A stretch of DNA of 64,000 bases from Cornus controversa (lineage: Eukaryota; Streptophyta; Magnoliopsida; Cornales; Cornaceae). Shown piece after piece: positions 23,801-35,225 of this stretch. The DNA is taken from assembly GCA_026545225.1 (NCBI GenBank), contig CM048850.1:6931501-6995500 (forward strand). Direction: 5' to 3'. The position numbers and the translations under genes are program-made. The notes beneath the pieces are model-generated. The model saw only the letters and a list, made by a program, of their open reading frames with translations. It was not told where the DNA came from and searched no databases. Numbering within the stretch: the stretch's first letter is position 1; each line of letters starts with the position of its first letter.

Positions 23801-24319
23801 CACCCGATCCTCACCCCCTTCTCTCTTTCGTTTTCTCTCTTCTGGTTCTGTGCGTAAAACAACGGCAAACCCTAATTTCTTCTTCTTTTCTTTTCCTTTT
23901 TGTCTTAATTATTATTCTATTATTGATTTTTTCTAAAACTAAATAAAATCCAAATAATAATAATACAAGCAATAATAATATAATTATAACCTTGGCCCAA
24001 CATTTTAAACATAATCTTAGCCCAATCATTTCAGCCCAAATTCCTCCCTAGCCCAAACCAAAGCATTTAAAAGATTTAAATAAAACAACACATAATAAAT
24101 AACAATTCACATAAAATGATAACATTCAAACTTATCAATTCACATGAAATGGTAAAATGCATATAAAGAAAATCAACTCACATAAAACGATAAAATATAG
24201 AGACATTGCATTTCACATGAATTAATAATAAATAAAATAAAATAATAATAATAATAATAATATAAAGCAAATTCAAATTTCCTTAAAATAATTGACATCC
24301 AAATTTCCGGGGTATTACA
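20880..24319 (-). repeat. Complete 3.44-kb chromovirus 3' LTR
   Basis: Bounded by TGAAATACCCC at 20880 and GGGGTATTACA at 24319. Notable content: a tandem palindrome-bearing array (21733-22045), several AT-rich repeats of about 150 bp (22340-23060), a strongly GC/CpG-rich island (23105-23330), a TC-rich stretch (23810-23900) and an (AAT)n run near 24240-24262. No coding capacity is convincing. 22118-24319 matches window positions 1-2209, and the reverse complement of 20880-21760 is at 3870-4778. Confidence 0.93.
21733..22045. repeat. Tandem array with hairpin core in the LTR
   Basis: Six unit starts (ATAGATAC) occur at 21733, 21782, 21831, 21898, 21965 and 22033, spaced 49, 49, 67, 67 and 68 bases. 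Each unit has ATACCTTATTAGGTAT, whose ATACCT/AGGTAT arms are inverted repeats, then GGGCGATCCTGACACGCC. The longer units add GGGCAATCCTGACATGCC or its TTACATGCC variant. The last unit is degenerate. The array is repeated in the truncated right LTR (from 28574) and in fragments at 3756-3930; a related GCATGTCAGGATTG array is at 38405-38510. Confidence 0.9.
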
Positions 24320-27300
24320 TTCTTACCCCCTAAAAAGAGGAATTCCGTCCTCGGAATTCAGCTCATCCCTGTGAAAAAAAAAAAAAAACTCTGGATACTT
24401 TGTTTTTATTTCATCCTCCTTTTCCCAAGTGGACTCCACCTAATTGTGGTGACTCCACTGAACCCGAACTAAAGGAATAGTCTTAAGATGAGGGAATTGA
24501 TTCCTACGTTCATGAGTACAGTACAGTTACTCTACATATGTTGGATCTAGCTGCAACTCAATCTCACTAACCTCAATGTGTTGATCAATAACACCCTCCT
24601 TACGAAATTTCCATAACATAGATACATAAAAGATATGATACACCCTGTGCATTGTGTTTAATAACATTTCTATATACACTACTGCCCTGATCCCATCAGT
24701 AATCATGAAAGGAGCCAAAAAAAACAAAACGAGGTGACAACCTCCCTTTTTTTTTTTTTTTTTTCCAAACCGCATTACTCCCTTCATGGGAGAAACCTTG
24801 AATAGAACCTGATCCCCCACCTTGAACTCTAGTGCACGAGTTCTTCGGTCAGCATAACTTTTCTATCTGCTCTATGCAGTCCGCATACGGTCTCTAATAA
24901 GGACAACTATTTCTGACGTGTCCTTGATGAACTCAGGACCCAAAAACCTATTCTCTCTAACTTCCAACCAGTAACCCAATGATCTACAGGTCGTCCGTAC
25001 AGAGTCTTTAATGGTGCCATACCAATAGTCTTTTGATAACTATTGTTATAGACAAACTCAACTAGCAGCAAGAAATTCTCTCAATTACCCTTGAAGTTAA
25101 GTACACATGCTCACAAAATACCCTCCAGAATCTAATTAACCCTCTCAGTCTGACCATCGGTCTGAGGGTAATTAGTTGTACTGAGGTGCAGAGCTGTACC
25201 CATTGCCTGCTGAAAACCCTCCTAAATCCCTGAAATAAAATTCAGATATCTATCTGATAGAATGGACAAAGGCACACCATGAAGCTTCATTATCTCTACA
25301 ATGTAAAGCTTCGCATACTACTCTAAGGTGTAACTCAAGCGTACAGCAAAAAATGTGCTAATTTTGTCAGCCTGTCCACTATCACCCAAATAACATCATG
25401 GTTTCGCTGTGAGGTGGGAAGTCCCACATTGAAATCCATAGAGATGTTCTCCCACTTTCAATCCGTTATAGGCAGTGGTTGCAAAGACTCCGGCGTCTCT
25501 GGTGATCAATCTTGATCATCTGACCACTGTTGCATTTAGAAACAAATATAGTTATGTCCCTCTTCATGCTTGCCCACCAAAACTGTCATTTCATGTCTTG
25601 GTACATCTTATCCCCTCTCAAGCGTACCGAAAATTGAGAACTGTAGGCCTCACTCATCATGCCCGCCTCTATCTGTACCCATTGTATAAAATGGTACCTA
25701 TCCAGATTTTAACTCAGCCACCTTCTTTACATACTACGGGTCAGTAAGCTGATCTGAAATTACCCTCCAAATGATAGTAGGTGTGACCACTACACATGGT
25801 ACAAAAATATCAGCTAAATCATCAACATTTTTCCTGTGAGAACATATGCTACAACCTCTTATGGTCGTTGAACAAAAGTCTTTCCCAAGAGATAATGTCA
25901 CCAGGTCCTCATGGCAGAGTCCACACACACCCCAGACCTTACAATGATGCATCGGTACATACTAAGTACTCAATGCCACACTAAAGGGTAACTAGAACAG
26001 GTGCAGTTGTTAACCTGTTCTTTAACTCATCAAATGTCGTCTAACAAGAATCATTGGAAACGAAAGGCACACCTTTTTTTTTTTTTTTTTTTTTTTTTTG
26101 GTACATGGGTGAGATGACTAACAATCTTTGAAAAGCCCTGACTGAACCTACAACAATAACCAACTACCCCAGAAAACTACGAATCACCATGGGTGAGGTA
26201 GGTTGCCCCCACTCCATATCGCGGACACCTTGCTTTGATCTACCGCTATCCTTTCTCACATACTATATGACCCAAGAACTTCACCTCCCTCTGCCAGAAA
26301 TCATACTTCTCAAACTTTGCCTACAACTGGTGATCTCTTAGTGTCTACTAAATGATACAAAGATGTCTGGCATGATCCTCCTCTGATCTAGAAGTAGGCC
26401 TGGTGCCTGAAGCTAGGTAAATTACAAAGTCTATCCCACGACTCGGTAGTAGTCTTGAAATTTCCTAAAACACATCCTGAAAGTCTCGTACCACTGGAAT
26501 GGGATCTGTAGAAACCGTATTTCCCTCCGGAGACTTCTCACTATTAAAGAATAGGCGAGTTCTAGACCCTTCATTTGATTGCGGTATAGCAACCAAATAC
26601 ACCTCCCGACTCGGTATAACAAAAAGAAATACCTAATCATGGCAATTGACATGGGCATGATAATGCGATAACAAATCCATCTCGAGTATGACATCATATG
26701 AATTCATGTCTAGAACCAATAGGTCTGCCAAAAACCTGAGATTGCCAACGCCTATAGTGACTTGACTACATCGTTCTCGTAATACTGTACTAACTCCCAA
26801 TGGTGTAGTTATAGTAAGTTGAAAACTACACGACTAAGTAAGTATACCCGGTATCCTAACAAACGACTGAGACACAAAAGAGTGAGATGCCTCAGTCTCA
26901 AATAAGAACACGATCAAAGTTAACCTTTATCGGAACCCTACCCTCAATAACCTGAGGAGTCTGCTCATCATATGGCATGATGTTGTAGACCCTCCCATAG
27001 TTCATCTATTGAATAAATTGCCCTGCTATTTCCATTTTTCTTTCCTCTATCTGGCTAGAAGAGTATCTATCATTTCGTTTCTCCCCTATCATTTCCTATA
27101 ATTCCTCCTTATTTGATAGTGCTGCAATGCAGCATTAACCACCTGAGTGTAAGTGGAATAAGCTAGATTACCCACAATGACCTGTCGAGTAATCTAAATC
27201 AATTCATTCACAAAATAGCTCACCTTCTTCTCTTAAGTGTTCACCACCTCAGGTGCAACAAAGATAAATTGGTGAACTCCTGCTCTGACCCTACGATTGT

Positions 27301-27720
27301 CCTGTCCTTCTTCTGTAAGTCCAGGAATTTTCTCATGTGAAAGAGTTTTGAATCATTCCTAATTGTTAGGCTGTTCCACTAGTAATGGAACATGAGCCAT
27401 TTGCAGTGGCTGTTGTGGTGGCTGCTGATTCTAAATAGCAGTCGTCACTCCTGTAACTACAACCTAAACTATCATGGCTACCAAATCGAGAAGAAGTTCA
27501 ACCTTTCCATCCTGAACATTATCTTGACCTTAGTTGTGGTTCGTCTTCCTCCTCCTATGGGGTGACATCTACATAAGACCCCAATAGTAGACTAAGATGT
27601 ATAGAGTACAATGAATCCTATACTTAGATTTTATTTATCAGAATACGCAACGCGGAAGATACCCTACGATGGACCCTACAAACCCGAGGATACTTGAACC
27701 TGGAATGCTCTGATACCAAA
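24320..27720 (-). pseudogene. Chromovirus gag-pol relic (minus strand)
   Basis: Read leftward from 27600: degraded gag (about 27600-27000; PPQQPLQMAHVPLL, ALQHYQIRRNYRK). Then a protease end and start of RT (about 26960-26430; VILEMDLLSHYHAHVNC, VVRDFQDVF). Then RT C-terminal pieces (EKYDFWQREVKFLGHIV, VVGYCCRFSQGFSKIVSHLT, about 26340-26100), with the region that should hold the RT active-site YVDD missing. RNase H (TDASL.GLGCV) lies near 25955-25920. Next come the integrase zinc region (MYQDMK.QFWWAGMKRDI, about 25620-25540), a broken integrase core (25390-24880), GDQVLFKVSPMKGVMRFG (24820-24780) and a chromodomain-like tail (IPLVRVQWSHHN, about 24480-24390). Stops occur throughout. The clade assignment (Tekay/Del-like) rests on the chromodomain and GDQVLFKVSP phrase. 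Confidence 0.85.
27707..27718 (-). other. Chromovirus primer-binding site
   Basis: The minus strand reads TGGTATCAGAGC, an exact match to the usual plant initiator-methionine tRNA primer site, two bases from the 5' LTR that starts at 27721. Confidence 0.9.
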
Positions 27721-28753
27721 TGAAATACCCCCCAGAAAATTTCGCGCATGAGGTGGCCAGTCTCATACACAAAACTTGGGAGATACATACAACTGGTAGC
27801 AACAAGCATAGATGCAAAAGAAAGAAATAGAATAATTGCTAAAAGCTGAACAGAAATCCCATTGAACTGAAATAATTGATAAATAAATAAATATATTCTG
27901 GTAATACAATTTGGAAGTCCCGTAACCCAGGGACCCCTTAACCAGAAAGAACAAAAGTTTTTAAATGCTAAAATTAATACCAACAATCAAAGTCTCAAAA
28001 GTTCATAGTATGACTCTTGATGAAGACAAGTTCCTACCCTGTAACTGATGAGATGAGACGTCTGCTACAACCAAACCCTAAAACTCTATCCTCGCGGTGG
28101 AACCTGTCTGAAACCTGAAATATCAACACAGTGGGTTAAACCCACGAGTAAGTTCTATCTACTACATCCCAATCAGAGAACCAATATACATACCCTCAGT
28201 ATAAGGGACACAAAAATAAGTCTATAGATTTAACCTACAAGTTAATCTTTTACCCAGTTTCGTGTTTCCAAAACAACAGGTCAATATTTATAATATTCCA
28301 CCCAAACCCTTATTATGCACACGTGAACACATTCCTTACGTTCAGCAGAAATAAACATCATATAAAATAATATCAAGTTTAAGCAATCCTAACATGCCAT
28401 CATTTAATCTTTTGATACCTTAATAGGTATAGATAAATACATACTAGTCATTTCCTATTTAGCTCATGTTTTCAGAAGTAAAATCATCTTATACATTGTT
28501 CCAACACACCCTTATCATCCAACAATGAACATATTCTTTAAGTTCAAAATAAAGAAAACATGTGCATACACATATAGATACCTTATTAGATATGGGCGAT
28601 CCTGACACGCCAAATAAATTGTATAGATACCTTATTAGGTATGGGCGATCCTAACACGCCAAATAAAATGTATAGATACCTTATTAGGTATGGGCGATCC
28701 TGACACGCCGGGCAATCCTGACATGCCAAATAAAATGCATAGATACCTTATTA
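27721..28753 (-). repeat. Truncated chromovirus 5' LTR
   Basis: Matches 20880-21912 with a single observed difference (28595 G versus A at 21754) and stops within the third tandem unit, at ATACCTTATTA. The next bases are copia RT (TATGTTGATGACATG). About 2.4 kb of LTR and about 0.2 kb of copia sequence are missing at the junction, which shows 2-3 bases of microhomology (TA/TAT). This end held the LTR start and most of the promoter side, so the copy cannot be expressed normally. Confidence 0.9.
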
Positions 28754-29706
28754 TGTTGATGACATGTTAGTGGCAGGTTCTGATTTTGAATAAATTGGCA
28801 AGTTGAAAAAATAATTATCGAATGAGTTCAGGATGAAGGATCTTGGTGCAGCGAAGCTTATACTTGGGATGAGGATTAAAACAGACAAGCAGAAGGGTCT
28901 TTTGCAGTTGTCTCAGGCCAACTATGTTGAACGCATCTTGAAGAGATTCAACATAAACAATGCTGAGCCAGTGAGTACACCCTTAGCAAGCCACTTTCGG
29001 TTATCCAAGGATCAGAGACCGAGGATAAATGAAGAGAAGAACTTTATGGCTAAAGTTTTATACGTTTCAACCATTGGAAGTTTAGTATCTGCCATAGTGT
29101 ACATGAGACTAGACATTGCTTATGTAGTGGGAGCTCTAAGTAGGTTCATGAGTGATTCGAGAAAGCTACATTGGAAAGCAATAAAGTGGATATTGCGATA
29201 TCTACGTGGTACAACAAAAAAATGCCCGTGCTTCGAAATATGCGACTACATGATTATATAGATACTAATTTTATTGGAGAAGTTGATCACTAATAGAGTA
29301 CGACTGAGTATATGTTCACACTAGGTTCTACTGCAGTCACTTGGGTTTCACAGTTACAAAAGATTATAGCATTGTCCACAACAGAGGCAGAGTACATAGC
29401 AGTCATAAAGGCCAGTAAAGAGATGATTTGGTTATAAGGTTTGTTAACAGAGTAAGGATTCAAGAAATGAAGAGTGTTTTGTATAGTGATAATCAGAGTG
29501 CGATACACTTGGCAAAGAATTTTGCATTTCATTCAAGGACCAAACATATAGGACTTCGATATCACTTCATCCACTCGTTGTTAGAAGATGGAGTTTTGTT
29601 ACTTGAGAAGATACTTGGCCCTGAGAATCATGCTGACATGTTAACTAAAGTAGTGACGATGGATAAATTGAAGCTTTGCGCAGCTTCGGTCGATCTTCTA
29701 GCTTGA
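28752..29706 (+). pseudogene. Copia pol, C-terminal part: end of RT and RNase H
   Basis: Resumes inside the RT catalytic motif YVDDMLVAGSDF (28752 onward). It continues as MKDLGAAKLILGMRIKTDKQKG, RILKRFNINNAEPVSTPL and IGSLVSAIVYMRLDIAYVVGALSRFMS to 29261. RNase H follows with frameshifts: TTEAEYIAV (about 29380-29405), SDNQSAIHLAKN, FHSRTKHIGLRYHFI and NHADMLTKVVT, ending at 29706. Compared with the family's usual spacing, about 70 residues between EEEIY (20879) and YVDDM are absent. They were lost by a deletion that also removed the far end of the chromovirus LTR. Confidence 0.88.
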
Positions 29707-29798
29707 ACACGTAAGATAAGCACACCAAAGTGCATTGTGATGCACAGAAAGAGTTGATGGAGAAGATTCATTAGTCCTCTAGTCTCTAAGTGGGAGAT

Positions 29799-30217
29799 TG
29801 TACTAGCTGTGGAGCTTGAGGATGATGGTTTTTGGAAGGTTAACTGCTCGAACATTTGTTTCCTATTATTATAAGACTTGTTTAGGAATTTAATTCCAAA
29901 TTAAACTTTCCTTCTGAAACCTGAAGACTTGGTGACCAAGATACCTCTTTCTATAAATAGGGGTTTTGTGTAACCCTAAGATTGCATTTCAAATTATGAG
30001 AATAATTATGAGCTAAAGAAATCCAATTTTGTGAAATTGGTGAGAGCAAGAGAGAAGAGAGTTTGAGTGATTGTAATCCTCCATCATATTTTTCATAGTA
30101 AAATTGTTTGGTGTGCTCCTTGGATGTAGCCCATTGTTAGGGTGAACTAAGTAAATCTCTTGTGTTTTTATGTGATTGTTTTATTTTTTAATTGTTCTTC
30201 CGCATATACTCCTAACA
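29799..30217 (+). repeat. Copia 3' LTR
   Basis: Begins TGTACTAGCTGTGGAGC after the polypurine tract and ends CCTAACA. Compared with the 5' LTR it lacks a short ACTTGGTGACTAA-type segment and carries scattered substitutions. Confidence 0.9.
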
Positions 30218-30686
30218 CCGTCAAGCCTGGAAAGTGAGCAAAGCATTAGGGGAGGAGACTCCGACTCACACCTCATTGTATAGCCCACCCCACCACAAGT
30301 TATAGGGAAAGAGCTCTCTCTCTCTCTCTTTACCTAACACGTCATCACTTCTTCAATTATCCCCACTATGTTATGATTCATACATAACTTGATATCAACA
30401 AAAATGATGGCGTGTCACATTTTTAACCTTTGGATGCAGGTTTAGAGATAATTAGAGAGGAAAACTACCGTAGAGGATCTGTGTCCTTTTGCTTATCCAG
30501 CCTACTATATCAGTAACACTTGTTTTTTTTTTTTTGTGGTTGTAACACTTGTTTCTCAATTGTGAATTTACATCCCCAGTTTGGAAATTCATCCAAGCAA
30601 AGTGCAATTCTCTATCCAGTCCTCTAATTAGAAATGTTGATTGAATGAGCAAACCACCGAGAACCAAATTGCCAAAACAATTGATT
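30218..30686. other. Intergenic DNA between the two LTR elements
   Basis: No gene. It holds a short (CT)n run (30316-30330) and a block at 30385-30455 that is the imperfect reverse complement of 17490-17560 on the far side of the copia insertion. Confidence 0.5.
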
Positions 30687-32010
30687 TGCAAATGTTAGGA
30701 AAAAATATGCCTTCTTTTCGCATAGCAGAAGCAAATAAAAAACAAACATAAGAGATTACAATGATAGAATAAAAACAATCAATACTCACACATTGCCTCA
30801 TGAGAAATCACACTAGTAGAGACTTTGAATACCAAACCGTGTACACAATCTCTCTGCTCAGGGTATGGTGTTTGATACTCGAACCTTTCACAGTTTACCA
30901 CCCACTCATTATCGGTTTAACAAATATGAAGAAGAGATTACAATGATAGAATAAAAGTGATCAATACTCACGCATTGCCTCGTGAGAAATCACACTTGTA
31001 GAGACTTTGAACATCAAACAGTGTACACAGCCTCTCTGCTCAGGGTGTGGTGTTTGATACCCGAACCTTTCACGGTTTACCACCCACTCATTATTGGTGT
31101 TCTACACACTCACTCATAATCTCTAACCCCACACATTCACCCACCAATTTCTACGAGGTTACGTCTCTTTACTCTTTGACCCAGTCTTTTTTTTTCTGAC
31201 TCATTCCTTCATTCATTTTTTCTTCTCTATCTTCTCCACTCAACTCCCTCACTATTTATAGAGAGTTCTTAACCCTAGATTGGTGAATAAGTAATACAAA
31301 TTCCTATTGGGCAAGGAATACAACTACTTGGGGCTTAAGTCTAACAAGACATTACAATTCAAAAACCACCCCAATGAGAATTTGAGACAATATATAACAA
31401 ATCTCAATCTTAGCAAAAATTCTCCACCTTGACTGAAGATCACTAGCTCAAACATCATCCTTCTTTTTTTCTTGTGTTTTCTGGATCTTTATCAACTAAC
31501 TTTTGAACTCCCTAGGACAAACTATCATCTCTGATAACACTTGTTGGGGGAAAAATACTCTTGTTCGGCATAGTGGAAGCAAATAAAAAACAAACATAGA
31601 GATACAAAAACAGTAATAATAACGCAATATTTTAAGTTGTTCGGCCAAACTTGACCTACATCCACGGAGAGAAGAAATTTCACTATCATGAAGAAGATAT
31701 TACAATGGTAGAATACAAACACGTACTCAACGCTCATACATTGCCTTGTGAGAAATCACATCAAACTGTGTACACACACCTCTTCTCAAGGTATGGTATT
31801 GGATACCCGAGCGTTTCAAGGTCTACCGCTCACTCATCATCAATATTTTACACTCACATATCATCTCTACTCCCAACACTTACCAATTTCTATGAGATTA
31901 CATCTCTCTACTCTTCTACCTATCCACTCTCTTCTTTCTCACTCACTCCTCCATTCTTTTCTTATTCTCTACCTTCTCCACTCAACAGCAAGGTGTCCCT
32001 CTCTACAAGA
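30687..32010 (-). mobile_element. Non-coding copia-like LTR pair with a 127-bp interior
   Basis: Left LTR about 30687-31415 (TGTTAGGAAAAAATATG...CAATCTTAGCA) and right LTR from 31543 (TGTTGGGGGAAAAATAC...) share GGAAGCAAATAAAAAACAAACAT, GCATTGCCT(C/T)(A/G)TGAGAAATCACA and GTATGGT(G/A)TT(T/G)GATAC. Between them, on the minus strand, a primer-like TTATCAGAGA (31528-31540) and a polypurine tract AAGGTGGAGAATTTT (about 31415-31429) sit at the expected ends of a coding-free interior. The left LTR has an internal duplication (30741-30900 and 30930-31095). The right LTR fades near 32000. This fits a TRIM or a deletion derivative of a copia element. Confidence 0.6.
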
Positions 32011-32149
32011 GTATATTTATCATATATAGTTAGAGTGTAATGCATGAATATTCAAAAACACAATTGCAACACAAAACAAACATCTGGATAGATCACACTT
32101 GTGATCACATTAAAGCTTTCCTCTCAAATTTTAAAAGATGAATCTGATT

Positions 32150-32900
32150 CTAGGATTACCATGACTGAGTACGTGTTGTTATTCTCCTCCTGTGCTTCAG
32201 TAGTTTCCCTTTTGTGTTTGGACTAAAACCAGATTCCCAATTGACAAAAGGAGTTAATTGCTCCCAATTCCACTTGAAAACTTATGCTATCCAGTTCCAA
32301 ATATTCTGAGCAAATCTACACTTAAAGAAAAGGTGCTCAATTGAGTCCCCATTGCAAAGGTTCCTCCCTTTTCTGGCTTGGGATTGTCTCTGATACCATA
32401 TGTCACCACCCACCCGACACTTTGAAATATTGTCCGCTTTGCACCAACTCTGTGTTCAAATGCTTGTACAAATTTCTTCCCCATCCACCAATGATCCAGA
32501 AACATTTTGATAGATTGACCATCCCCCACTTGGAATTGAATTTTGTCAATCATATGTTGTTTAACAGTCAATAAAGTTTTTCAAAATGTGGAATATTTAG
32601 TTTTCGTTCTCCCACTCCAAATTGATGGAGTAGCAACTTTTTATGGCCTTGAACCCTGCTATTCAAAATCTTCTTTGCTCTGTGTGAACTCCCATAGAAG
32701 CATACCTTTTGCAGCAATGTCAATCTTTGTGATATTTCAAATCCCCTTTTAGTTTAGTTTGGTTACCTCTTTCCACTTCAATAAATGAATCTTCTTACAA
32801 TTGTCCTTTCTACCCCAAAGGAATTTGCTCATCATCCTCTCAATAGAAGCCACAGTAGTTATTGGAAGTTGATACACTACACACCACCAAGAAATAATTG
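32150..32900 (-). pseudogene. LINE (L1-type) ORF2 fragment: post-RT region and zf-RVT
   Basis: On the minus strand from about 32890: VYQLPITTVASIERMMSKFLWGRKDNCKKIHLLKWKEVTK, then IDIAAKGMLLWEFTQS, then DKIQFQVGDGQSIKMFLDHWW (32545-32480), then NGDSIEHLFFKCRFAQNIWNW (about 32355-32290). This order is what follows the reverse transcriptase in plant non-LTR retrotransposon ORF2 proteins, ending in the zinc-binding RVT domain. Stops and frameshifts break it. The RT core and endonuclease are absent, so it is a fragment. Confidence 0.8.
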
Positions 32901-34140
32901 CTTCAGATGCTATAAATATTTAGCTACACTTCCACAATATTTATTTTTTCTTCCTTTCTGGAATGTATTGTATGGTTATGTTACTATTAACTTGTGACCC
33001 ACATATATGTATATGTTAGCCAAAAAAATGCGTTATATATGGGCGCAATAGAAATGCATTTATTTGAAACTAAAGCTGGTTGAATCCATTACAATTAGAG
33101 CACAAAGTAATTAAATTAAACAACTCATACCATTAGAAGTTCATCAGACTTTGCTAATAATTAAATATATAAAACTATAAAATAAAAGCAAGCCGTCTAG
33201 TATTACATGACAAGGAATTGCAATTCATCTAATATTTAATATATATATTATACTAATATTATATATTTATTATATTTATAATAATATTTAATTCATTTAC
33301 TAATTGCTAATATATAGTAAGTAGTGGCATTTTTTCTGTGCTCTTGCATCTCTGGAAGAGTATCAAATTTTCTTTGGCAGCCGGGTTTATGGCGACAAAT
33401 ATAATTTATATATTTGTTTGATATTTATATATATATGTATATATATAGTCAAAGACGTGGAACGCACAAGGTTAAAACTTTATAAAATTATGAGAGATTT
33501 TAATTTTAAATCAAAAACATATAATTTGATTATCATTTAATATATTTAAAATATAATTCTTCAGTTTATCAAATAGTTAAAATAGTGAATTACAATTATA
33601 ATATTAATGACAATTATAAAAAAAATTTAGAATATGATTCAGAAGTTAATCAAATTTATGAAATCTTAAATACCTTCATTAGTATAATGGCAAGTATTGG
33701 ATTATAAGGTCAAACCCAATATATATATATACATAACATCCATTTTCAAAATGTTTTCACCTTAGAGCGTCAGATGTCTAAGAATTGTGAATTTCTCATG
33801 AGAAGAAGACCTCTCTGAAAGCAATTTTTCATCAAGTGCGCTGATTTTCTGAAGCCCTGCAATGTTGGTTGCTAGAAAAAAAATGAAACTTTGAGAGATA
33901 AAATAGACTTCAATTGGTGATACAAGTCAATGAAAAAAATATAGAAATATTACCAAGAAAAATAGGGAAAAAAATGAAAGGCAATCATCTATATATATTG
34001 AGTTATATTAAAAATATAAATGGGGCATACCCCCATAAAAAGATTAAAAAAAAGTAATCAAGGGGGTCAAACCCCCTAAGAATACTAAAACGCTAACCGA
34101 ACATAGAAACAAAAGAATAATCAGACACCCATAGCCACTC
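32901..34140. other. AT-rich intergenic DNA
   Basis: No gene or RNA is visible. TA-rich runs occur at 33236-33300 and 33425-33448. 34020-34080 holds a short GGGG(C/T)ATACCCCC phrase repeated as GGGGGTCAAACCCCC. Confidence 0.5.
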
Positions 34141-34356
34141 TCCTGGCATACTTCCCAGAGATAAATAGTTGTGTTTGGTAAGCAAAAATGGAATGAAATG
34201 GAATGAAATAGAATAAAATACTCATTTCATTCATTCATTTGTTTGGTAAAAAAATTAAGTCATTCCATTGGAATAGAAGAGAATGAAAAATCATTCAACA
34301 CCTTAGCTTATAGAATAGTCATTCCATTCCCTAGTAATTTAAAAAAAAAAAATATA

Positions 34357-34812
34357 GGGTAAATTACTCTGATCTCCTATGAGTTTTGGCCTAATTACCT
34401 TCGGATTAAAGTTTTAAAATATAGTGGTTTTAAAATATGGTGGTCAATCTCCCTTGAAATTTGGTTGACTTTACTCCGAGTACTCCTGCCGTTATTTGAC
34501 AGTAAGTTCCATTAAAGCCAATTAGCATAAAAAAAAATCAAAATACCAAAATTACCCTCGGTGGCAGTAGTATTGGTGTGGCATCGACGGAGAAAATATG
34601 TATATAAAACATGTTAATCTCGGTCAAATAATTAGAAATTGAGGTTATTTTTGCACAAAAGCATTATAACTTGAGAGTACTTTTATAATTGTATATTATA
34701 TGTGATTTTGTTTAACGGATTGTTAGTCTGACAGGGTGTCAGAGTAATTTTGCAAAAAAATTAATTTGAGTGTAATTAAGCAAACCTCTGGGAAAGTCGA
34801 ATTAATTTATCC
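34357..34812. mobile_element. MITE with GGGTAAATTA-type ends
   Basis: The left end AGGGTAAATTACTCTGATCTCC...GAGTTTTGGCCTAATTACC and the right end read backwards (GGATAAATTAATTCGACTTTCCCAGAGGTTTGCTTAATTAC) align as imperfect terminal inverted repeats, a common plant MITE design. No coding sequence. Target duplication is unclear in the flanking A-rich DNA. Confidence 0.45.
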
Positions 34813-34877
34813 AAAAAAATATCATGTTCCCAATAAACCCTTCCATGTTTCAAGTTTGGTCTCTCATGTTCTTTCTC

Positions 34878-35225
34878 ACAAAAATCACACCCACCATCAC
34901 ACCATCGCTGCGGCCGCTTCCCACCATCGCCACCATCACCACCACCACCACTACTGCCTTTCACCACCACCACTCCACCACTACCATCATCTTCCACCAC
35001 CACCCCCACCTTCCACCACCACCACCACCACCTCCACCACTACACTGATGCCACCTTCTACCATCATCGACGCTACCATTCACCACCACCACCCCCATCA
35101 CTGCCTTCCACCACTGCCACCATCACCTCGACCACCACATTGCCACCACCGCTACCATCCACCACTGCCACCACATCCACCACCCCACGACCACCACTAC
35201 TGCCTTCTACTATTGCCATCGAGGC
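34878..35225. repeat. Degenerate (CCA/CCACCAT)n low-complexity tract
   Basis: Almost entirely CAC/CCA/CAT/GCC triplets on the plus strand. It yields long open frames rich in His, Pro or Thr depending on frame, none with codon-like structure or a recognisable domain, so no gene is called. Confidence 0.85.

Larger units (their letters stand above)
20880..28753 (-). mobile_element. Young, internally deleted chromovirus nested in the copia RT
   Basis: Left LTR 20880-24319 (3,440 bp) is complete, with ends TGAAATACCCC...GGGGTATTACA forming a terminal inverted repeat. The right LTR (27721-28753) is truncated after about 1,033 bp. Over that shared length I found one mismatch by eye, so insertion or gene conversion was recent. 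The primer site is at 27707-27718 and the polypurine tract at about 24320-24340, both on the minus strand. The interior is only 3.4 kb, with gag, protease, RT and RNase H relics plus integrase and chromodomain, all broken. A proteolytically and catalytically dead element with near-identical LTRs implies movement by trans-supplied proteins (inference). Confidence 0.93.
17636..30217 (+). mobile_element. Ty1/copia retrotransposon interrupted by a chromovirus
   Basis: The LTRs are 17636-18071 (436 bp) and 29799-30217 (419 bp), both TG...CA and clearly diverged. A primer site (TGGTATTAGAGT, 18074-18085) follows the left LTR. A polypurine tract (AAGTGGGAGAT) precedes the right one. The flanking pentamers CCCTC (17631-17635) and CCGTC (30218-30222) match at four of five bases, consistent with an aged target duplication. 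Inside are gag, zinc-knuckle, protease, integrase, the first part of RT, then the nested chromovirus (20880-28753), then the rest of RT and RNase H. Domain order PR-INT-RT-RH defines Ty1/copia. Multiple stops show it is inactive. Confidence 0.92.
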
